Shown here in pieces: positions 1-5,238 of a DNA stretch of 5,238 nucleotides. Location of the stretch: contig JAKAQU010000229.1 in the NCBI GenBank assembly GCA_021819535.1, positions 1 through 5,238 of the forward strand. Direction: 5' to 3'. Position 1 is the stretch's first letter. Every line of letters begins with the position of its first letter. The notes below the pieces were generated by a model. That model was given only the letters and a program-made list of their open reading frames with translations. It ran no database searches and was not told the origin of the DNA. The stretch is from Pseudomonadota bacterium (GTDB lineage Bacteria; Pseudomonadota; Alphaproteobacteria; Acetobacterales; Acetobacteraceae). Both the position numbers and the translations under genes were made by a program.

Positions 1-426
1 CCGCAGATTGACCTTGGTGCCGGCGAAGGCCTCGGCGAGGTCGATCTCCACCGCCTGGCGCAAATCGTTGCCGGCGCGCGGCCCGCGCCCGGCGCGGCGG
101 CCACCGGCGAATTCGCCGAACATCTGGTCGAAAATATCGCCCAAACCGCCGCTCGCCGAAAAATCGAAGCCGCCGGCGCCGGCCCCGGGGCTGCCGCCAT
201 TCTCGAACGCGGCGTGGCCGAAGCGGTCGTAGGCCGCGCGTTTCTGGTCGTCTTTCAGAACCTCATAGGCCTCGTTGATCTCCTTGAAGCGCGCCTCGGC
301 CTTTTTGTCGCCCGGATTGCGGTCCGGGTGGAATTGCATGGCGAGTTTGCGATAGGCTTTTTTCAGCTCATCGGCCGAGGCCTCGCGCGCGACCCCGAGG
401 GTGGCGTAGTAATCCTGTTTCGCCAT
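1..426 (-). CDS. dnaJ: DnaJ (Hsp40) co-chaperone, 3'-truncated by window edge
   Basis: N-terminal 142 codons of the Hsp40 co-chaperone that hands unfolded substrates to DnaK and stimulates its ATPase in the cytoplasm. The start ATG (424-426) opens MAKQDYYATLGVAREASADE, a typical DnaJ N-terminus. The J-domain spans about residues 4-70 and has the essential HPD tripeptide at 33-35 followed by RNPGDKKAE. The glycine/phenylalanine-rich linker runs about 76-118 and contains a DIFDQMFGEF element at 97-106. The segment NDLRQAVEIDLAEAFAGTKV from 120 is the start of the C-terminal substrate-binding region. The zinc-finger CxxCxGxG repeats would lie beyond the window edge, so whether this is a type I DnaJ cannot be read directly, although the G/F linker and position next to dnaK make that very likely. 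It lies 142 nt downstream of dnaK on the same strand, consistent with co-transcription. Confidence 0.97.
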   Translation of the reverse strand, partial: MAKQDYYATLGVAREASADELKKAYRKLAMQFHPDRNPGDKKAEARFKEINEAYEVLKDDQKRAAYDRFGHAAFENGGSPGAGAGGFDFSASGGLGDIFDQMFGEFAGGRRAGRGPRAGNDLRQAVEIDLAEAFAGTKVNLR

Positions 427-438
427 TTTCAGTCTATG

Positions 439-444
439 CTCCCC
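439..444 (-). promoter_or_regulatory. Probable ribosome binding site of dnaJ
   Basis: Reads GGGGAG on the minus strand, 12 nt before the dnaJ ATG. It is a partial Shine-Dalgarno match at slightly long spacing, and no better purine-rich stretch lies closer to the start. Confidence 0.5.
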
Positions 445-445
445 A

Positions 446-475
446 GAACGACACCCACCCGAACGACGCCCACCA
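446..475. repeat. Imperfect 15-bp tandem repeat in the dnaK-dnaJ spacer
   Basis: Two head-to-tail 15-mers, 446-460 (GAACGACACCCACCC) and 461-475 (GAACGACGCCCACCA), agree at 13 of 15 positions. They sit directly upstream of the dnaJ Shine-Dalgarno-like sequence, so in the transcript they belong to the dnaJ leader. Function is unknown; this may be a chance or slippage duplication. Confidence 0.6.
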
Positions 476-505
476 GAGCGGCGCCGCGGCGACGAAAGAC
501 CGCAC

Positions 506-520
506 CCGGCCCGATGCCGG
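506..520. other. Short GC-rich hairpin in the dnaK-dnaJ spacer
   Basis: CCGGC (506-510) and GCCGG (516-520) form a 5-bp perfect stem around a 5-nt loop, about 50 nt past the dnaK stop codon in the direction of transcription. No T-run follows on the minus strand, so it is not a standard intrinsic terminator. It could be a weak mRNA-stability or attenuation element, but 5-bp stems are common by chance at this GC content. Confidence 0.25.
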
Positions 521-568
521 ACCAGGCGCGCTCCCTGCCGCCGTATCGCTCAAGCATCACCGCAAGGA

Positions 569-2512
<1,944 letters not shown>

Positions 2513-2522
2513 ACTATTCGTT

Positions 2523-2528
2523 CTCCTT
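2523..2528 (-). promoter_or_regulatory. Ribosome binding site of dnaK
   Basis: AAGGAG on the minus strand, 10 nt before the dnaK ATG. It decides the start at 2512 over the in-frame upstream ATG at 2635. Confidence 0.85.
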
Positions 2529-2618
2529 CGCAGCGGTGGCGGGCGGCCCAAGCAACGGCTCTGAGGCACCGCCTGCGACCCCGCTATTCGGTTGATGTCC
2601 GGAGAGGATGTATTGAGG

Positions 2619-2647
2619 CGCCCCCTTCCCGGCAAGGCCCGGGGGCG
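2619..2647. other. Inverted repeat in the grpE-dnaK spacer (dnaK-proximal)
   Basis: Perfect 7-bp arms CGCCCCC (2619-2625) and GGGGGCG (2641-2647) around a 15-nt loop. In the transcript this would be a GC-only stem in the leader of dnaK. No T-run follows on the minus strand, so it does not look like a terminator. It may be a stability or processing hairpin, or chance given the base composition. Confidence 0.35.
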
Positions 2648-2661
2648 AATTTCTCGGCCCT

Positions 2662-2693
2662 CACCCCGGGTTTTTGGACGCGATGGCGGGGTG
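2662..2693. other. Inverted repeat just downstream of grpE
   Basis: Perfect 7-bp arms CACCCCG (2662-2668) and CGGGGTG (2687-2693) around an 18-nt loop, beginning 3 nt beyond the grpE stop codon in the direction of transcription. On the minus strand no T-run follows. On the plus strand it is followed by TTTT, but there is no plus-strand gene to terminate. The position suggests a possible 3'-end stabiliser or processing point between grpE and dnaK; this is inference. Confidence 0.35.
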
Positions 2694-2696
2694 TTT

Positions 2697-3263
2697 TCAG
2701 GCGGTGGTGTCGAGCGGCGGCGGCAGCGCCCCTTCCGCGGCCTTGGCGATCACCACCATCGCCGGGCGCAGAAGCCGACCGTTCAGCGTCCAGGCCGCGG
2801 TCCATGCCTGGAGGATGGTGCCCGGCGGATGCGTCTCGCTCGGCTGTTCCGCCATCGCCTGGTGCAGATTGGGGTCGAACATCGCCCCGGTCGGATCCTC
2901 GGCGCGGATGCCGTGGCGCTCCAGGATGGCGACGAAGCTGCGCTCGATACCGGAAAGCCCCTCCCGGAGCCGGGTGATGATCTCCGGCTCATCCTCACGC
3001 GGCGCGGGCAGGCTCGCGAGGCCGCGGCGCAGATTTTCGGCTGCCTCGACGACGTCGGTCGCGAATTTCTGCACCGCGTATTGCCGCGTCTCGTCGACCT
3101 CGCGCTTGGTGCGGGCGCGGAGATTGGCGTTCTCGGCCTCGGCCCGGACCCAGCGATCGTTCATCGCCGCGAGTTCGGCCTCTAGCTCCTCGATGCGCGC
3201 CGAAGCCGCCTGCATCAGCGCCTCGGGGCTGGCGGCGGCGCCGGTTTCGGCGTCCGACCGCAT
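2697..3263 (-). CDS. grpE: GrpE, nucleotide exchange factor for DnaK
   Basis: Complete 188-residue GrpE, within the usual bacterial size. It acts as a dimer that opens the DnaK nucleotide cleft to release ADP. A charged N-terminus is followed by a long helix predicted to be coiled-coil (about 17-80, ARIEELEAELAAMNDRW and onward), containing the family-typical NLRARTKRE at 47-55, then a short four-helix region. The compact beta domain that contacts DnaK holds FDPNLHQAM (129-137) and LNGRLLRPAMVVIAKA (160-175), the GrpE hallmark. The start is chosen at 3261-3263 because AGGAG lies 9 nt upstream. An in-frame ATG at 3282-3284 would add MTQEKDP but has only a weak GAG-containing leader. Stop is TGA. 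It is the first gene of the chaperone cluster here, 184 nt ahead of dnaK, and is divergent from the chemoreceptor gene. One departure from the family signature is reported separately. Confidence 0.96.
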   Translation of the reverse strand: MRSDAETGAAASPEALMQAASARIEELEAELAAMNDRWVRAEAENANLRARTKREVDETRQYAVQKFATDVVEAAENLRRGLASLPAPREDEPEIITRLREGLSGIERSFVAILERHGIRAEDPTGAMFDPNLHQAMAEQPSETHPPGTILQAWTAAWTLNGRLLRPAMVVIAKAAEGALPPPLDTTA

Positions 3264-3272
3264 TGGGTCTTT

Positions 3273-3277
3273 CTCCT
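3273..3277 (-). promoter_or_regulatory. Ribosome binding site favouring the inner grpE start
   Basis: AGGAG on the minus strand, 9 nt before the ATG at 3261-3263. It lies inside the alternative longer reading frame (codons for Q-E of MTQEKDP), so it supports the shorter start. Confidence 0.65.
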
Positions 3278-3360
3278 GGGTCATGGCCGCTCAGTTAGGA
3301 TGCTCCGCGCAGCGAGGCAATAGCCCAGCGTGCTTTAAGAAACTGGTGATCTTCGGCGCG

Positions 3361-3366
3361 TATGAT
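3361..3366 (+). promoter_or_regulatory. Candidate -10 element for the chemoreceptor gene
   Basis: TATGAT matches the sigma-70 type -10 consensus at 5 of 6 positions, 47 nt before the start codon. The only T/A-rich upstream partner, TTAAGA at 3335-3340, is 20 nt away, longer than the usual spacing, so the -35 is poor. The match was made by eye only. Confidence 0.25.
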
Positions 3367-3399
3367 CGGCGCCGCCTGCGCTTGCGTGATCATTTTTCC

Positions 3400-3403
3400 G
3401 GAG
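3400..3403 (+). promoter_or_regulatory. Ribosome binding site of the chemoreceptor gene
   Basis: GGAG, 10 nt upstream of the ATG at 3414. It supports that start codon for the chemoreceptor. Confidence 0.65.
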
Positions 3404-3413
3404 ACGTGCCGCC

Positions 3414-5090
3414 ATGCGCCTGATTGCCTCGCTCTCGATCGGCCAGAAGCTTGCCGCCGGTTTCGCCCTCATCCTCCTCCCCCTCGCACTCGGCAGCGGG
3501 TTCGATTTCTGGGAACTCGGCGTGCTGCGCGCGGATAACAACCTCACCGGCCATTCCTTTGCCATTCTCAATGCCGCGCACGAGGTCGAACTCGCGATGG
3601 TCAACCAGGAGACTGGGTTTCGCGGCTTTCTGATCAGCGGCGATACGAAATTTCTCGAACCTTACCACGCGAGCGAGGCCATGTTCGGCCGGGCGATCGC
3701 CGATCTCCGCCGCGAAGTCGTCAACTCGGATCAGCAAATCCGGGTCGAAGGGATCGCCAAGGCCGGGCAAGCCTGGCAGCATTACGCCGCCACCGCCATC
3801 GCCGCCGTCAATGGCGGCACGATGGACGATGCCCGCGATCACGAGGCCGCCGGCGCCGGCAAGGCGCAGATGGACGCGGTGCGCACCGCGCTCGACCAGT
3901 TCAAGGAGACGGCACGGGCGCGCTTCGATGATCGCCAGGCCGAGCAGAACCGCACGCTCGCCGTGATCAAATATGTCTCGCTTATCGGCGGCGTCGGGTT
4001 GATCGCGCTCGCCATCGCCGCCGTCGCTTTCCTGATGCGCAGCATCGTCCTGCCGCTCCGCCGGCTCACCGAGACCACGACGCGGCTCGCCAAGGGTGAT
4101 CTTGCGGCCGAACTCACCGAGACCGAGCGCGGCGACGAGACCGGGGCGCTCGCGCGCGCCATCGGTGTCTTCAAACAGGCGGTCGCCGATGCCCGCCGGC
4201 TCGAGGCCGAGCAGCAGGCGGCGAGCGAGGCGCGGCTCAAGCGGGCGCAAGGCGTCGATCGCCTGGTCGGCGAGTTCGATGCCGCGCTGCGCGGCGAACT
4301 CGATGGCCTCGCGCAAGCGGCGACGACGCTGAACACCGTCGCCAACGCCATGCGCGCGACCGCGAGCCGCACCAGCGAGCAGGCCCTCGCGGTCGCGAGC
4401 GGCGCCAACCAATCCTCCGCCAATGTCCAGACCGTCGCCGCCGCGGCCGAGGAACTCGCCGCCTCGATCCATGAGGTCTCACGCAATATCAGCACTTCCG
4501 CAACCGTCGCGATGCGCGCGCGGAGCGAGGCCGAGCGCACCGACGAGGCCGTGCGCGGGCTTTCGGAAGCGGTGCAGAAAATCGGCAGCGTCGTCGCTCT
4601 GATTTCCGACATCGCTGGCCAGACCAATCTCCTCGCGCTGAACGCGACGATCGAGGCGGCGCGCGCCGGCGATGCCGGCAAGGGTTTTGCCGTGGTGGCG
4701 AGCGAGGTGAAATCGCTCGCGACCCAAACCGCCCGTGCGACCGAGGATATCGCGAACCAGATCACCGCCGTGCGCGATGTCACCGCCGGGGTCGTCAGCG
4801 CCATCGCGACCATCAGCGAAACCATTGCCGAGATGAGCGGCATTGCGAGCAACGTCGCCAGCGCCGCCGAGGAGCAGACTGCGGCAACCCAGGAAATCAC
4901 CCGCAACATCGCGGAAGCGGCGCGCAGCACGGCGGAAGTGTCGCAGACCATCAACGGCGTGAGCGAGGGCGCCTCCGAGACCGGCGCCGCCGCGAACCAG
5001 GTTTTGTCGGCGTCAGGAACGCTCGGCGAGCAGTCGGAGACGCTGCAGCGCAATATCGCGCGCTTCCTCGAACAGATGCGCGCCGCTTAG
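3414..5090 (+). CDS. Methyl-accepting chemotaxis protein with CHASE3-type sensor region, HAMP and signalling domain
   Basis: Complete 558-residue transmembrane chemoreceptor that would control CheA through CheW at the inner membrane. TM1 is about 12-30 (KLAAGFALILLPLALGSGF). The periplasmic part, about 37-184, is predicted helical and carries ETGFRGFLISGDTKFLEPYH (66-85), characteristic of CHASE3 domains. TM2 is about 187-208. A HAMP domain follows (about 207-262) with its proline at P214, GDL at 228-230 and DETG at 241-244. The cytoplasmic helices contain probable methylation segments near AAAAEELAASIHEV (342-355) and SAAEEQTAATQEI (483-495). The hairpin tip that binds CheA/CheW is DIAGQTNLLALNATIEAARA (399-418) plus GDAGKGFAVVASEVKSLA (419-436). 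There is no NWETF-like C-terminal pentapeptide for CheR/CheB docking; it ends FLEQMRAA. The ligand is unknown. It is divergent from grpE, and no che or flagellar gene lies nearby, so it looks like an orphan receptor locus. Stop is TAG. Confidence 0.96.
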   Translation: MRLIASLSIGQKLAAGFALILLPLALGSGFDFWELGVLRADNNLTGHSFAILNAAHEVELAMVNQETGFRGFLISGDTKFLEPYHASEAMFGRAIADLRREVVNSDQQIRVEGIAKAGQAWQHYAATAIAAVNGGTMDDARDHEAAGAGKAQMDAVRTALDQFKETARARFDDRQAEQNRTLAVIKYVSLIGGVGLIALAIAAVAFLMRSIVLPLRRLTETTTRLAKGDLAAELTETERGDETGALARAIGVFKQAVADARRLEAEQQAASEARLKRAQGVDRLVGEFDAALRGELDGLAQAATTLNTVANAMRATASRTSEQALAVASGANQSSANVQTVAAAAEELAASIHEVSRNISTSATVAMRARSEAERTDEAVRGLSEAVQKIGSVVALISDIAGQTNLLALNATIEAARAGDAGKGFAVVASEVKSLATQTARATEDIANQITAVRDVTAGVVSAIATISETIAEMSGIASNVASAAEEQTAATQEITRNIAEAARSTAEVSQTINGVSEGASETGAAANQVLSASGTLGEQSETLQRNIARFLEQMRAA

Positions 5091-5124
5091 GGTCTGTTGG
5101 GAGACTAACGCATTCAAGTTAAGG

Positions 5125-5141
5125 CCAGGGCGCTGCCCTGG
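5125..5141. repeat. Hairpin 1 of the cluster
   Basis: CCAGGGC (5125-5131), loop GCT, GCCCTGG (5135-5141); a 7-bp perfect stem, 34 nt past the chemoreceptor stop. Confidence 0.8.
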
Positions 5142-5146
5142 ACCCG

Positions 5147-5165
5147 CTGGGGGCAGCGCCCCCAG
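5147..5165. repeat. Hairpin 2 of the cluster
   Basis: CTGGGGGC (5147-5154), loop AGC, GCCCCCAG (5158-5165); an 8-bp perfect stem flanked on both sides by the direct repeat GACCCGC (5141-5147 and 5165-5171). It is the strongest hairpin in the window. Confidence 0.8.
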
Positions 5166-5189
5166 ACCCGCATTCCGAAGGAAAGGTTT

Positions 5190-5208
5190 CCAAAGGCATT
5201 GCCTTTGG
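5190..5208. repeat. Hairpin 3 of the cluster
   Basis: CCAAAGGC (5190-5197), loop ATT, GCCTTTGG (5201-5208); an 8-bp perfect stem. Smaller palindromes lie just upstream: TTCC-GAA-GGAA (5173-5183) and GGAAA-GG-TTTCC (5180-5191), which overlap each other and cannot both form. Confidence 0.75.
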
Positions 5209-5216
5209 TGGGGTAG

Positions 5217-5231
5217 AGGGGCAAAGCCCCT
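5217..5231. repeat. Hairpin 4 of the cluster
   Basis: AGGGGC (5217-5222), loop AAA, GCCCCT (5226-5231); a 6-bp perfect stem close to the window edge. Confidence 0.7.
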
Positions 5232-5238
5232 GCTCTCG

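Larger units (their letters stand above)
5125..5231. repeat. Cluster of four perfect 3-nt-loop hairpins after the chemoreceptor gene
   Basis: The non-coding tail beyond 5090 contains four successive perfect inverted repeats, each with a 3-nt loop: 5125-5141, 5147-5165, 5190-5208 and 5217-5231. Such modular GC-rich palindromes between genes resemble REP/BIME-type dispersed intergenic repeats, and sequences of this style are frequent in Acetobacteraceae genomes (from general knowledge, not looked up). The first pair might also act as a transcript-end structure for the chemoreceptor mRNA, although no T-run follows. The cluster may continue past the window edge. Confidence 0.75.

Noticed and set aside
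2513..2635. 41-residue N-terminal extension of DnaK
   Set aside because: The frame is merely open. The extension is Arg/Pro-rich and unlike any DnaK N-terminus, while the ATG at 2512 has a strong ribosome binding site and the conserved start of the family.
2608..2636. Possible heat-shock promoter before dnaK (CTTG at 2633-2636 and CAATACAT at 2608-2615, minus strand)
   Set aside because: The CTTG half resembles the alphaproteobacterial RpoH -35, but the downstream half matches the expected -10 poorly and the pair overlaps the GC-rich inverted repeat. It is not strong enough to annotate without transcript data.
3336..3362. Sigma-28 (flagellar) type promoter before the chemoreceptor gene
   Set aside because: TAAGAAAC followed after 11 nt by GGCGCGTA only half-matches the GCCGATAA -10 element.
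3839..5053. 404-codon minus-strand open frame opposite the chemoreceptor, and a 360-codon one at 3390-4472
   Set aside because: Both lie wholly or almost wholly opposite a convincing chemoreceptor with full domain structure. Their translations are low-complexity Ala/Ser/Arg or Gly/Arg/Asp-rich with no domain, as expected for shadows in GC-rich DNA.
5091..5238. Insertion-sequence end or CRISPR-like array after the chemoreceptor
   Set aside because: No transposase fragment, target-site duplication or regularly spaced identical repeats are visible. The palindromes differ in sequence and spacing, which fits a hairpin repeat cluster better.

Overview
The window is GC-rich, tightly coded bacterial chromosome. 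The protein sequences and codon use point to an alphaproteobacterium. The chaperone proteins and the trailing GC-rich hairpin repeats look most like Rhodospirillales/Acetobacteraceae, but that lineage call is inference from pattern and not a database match.

Layout. On the minus strand, reading from about 3284 down to 1, lies the Hsp70 chaperone cluster grpE (2697-3263), dnaK (569-2512) and dnaJ (1-426, cut by the window edge, so only the J-domain, the G/F region and the start of the C-terminal part are present). The spacers are 184 nt (grpE-dnaK) and 142 nt (dnaK-dnaJ). Each contains small inverted or tandem repeats and no other gene. On the plus strand, divergent from grpE across a spacer of about 150 bp, lies a two-TM methyl-accepting chemotaxis protein with a CHASE3-type sensor region, a HAMP domain and a complete signalling hairpin (3414-5090). 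It is followed by a non-coding tail (5091-5238) that holds four perfect hairpins with 3-nt loops, most likely a dispersed intergenic repeat cluster.

How the genes work together. DnaK is the ATP-driven Hsp70, DnaJ delivers substrate and stimulates its ATPase, and GrpE exchanges ADP for ATP. The three form one folding machine and are probably co-transcribed. The chemoreceptor has no evident functional link to them and is simply a divergent neighbour. No HrcA gene, no CIRCE operator and no convincing heat-shock promoter could be seen.

Overall this is an ordinary housekeeping region. No new system was found. The most noteworthy non-coding feature is the hairpin cluster after the chemoreceptor. 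The very long open frames opposite dnaK and opposite the chemoreceptor are judged to be codon-bias shadows.
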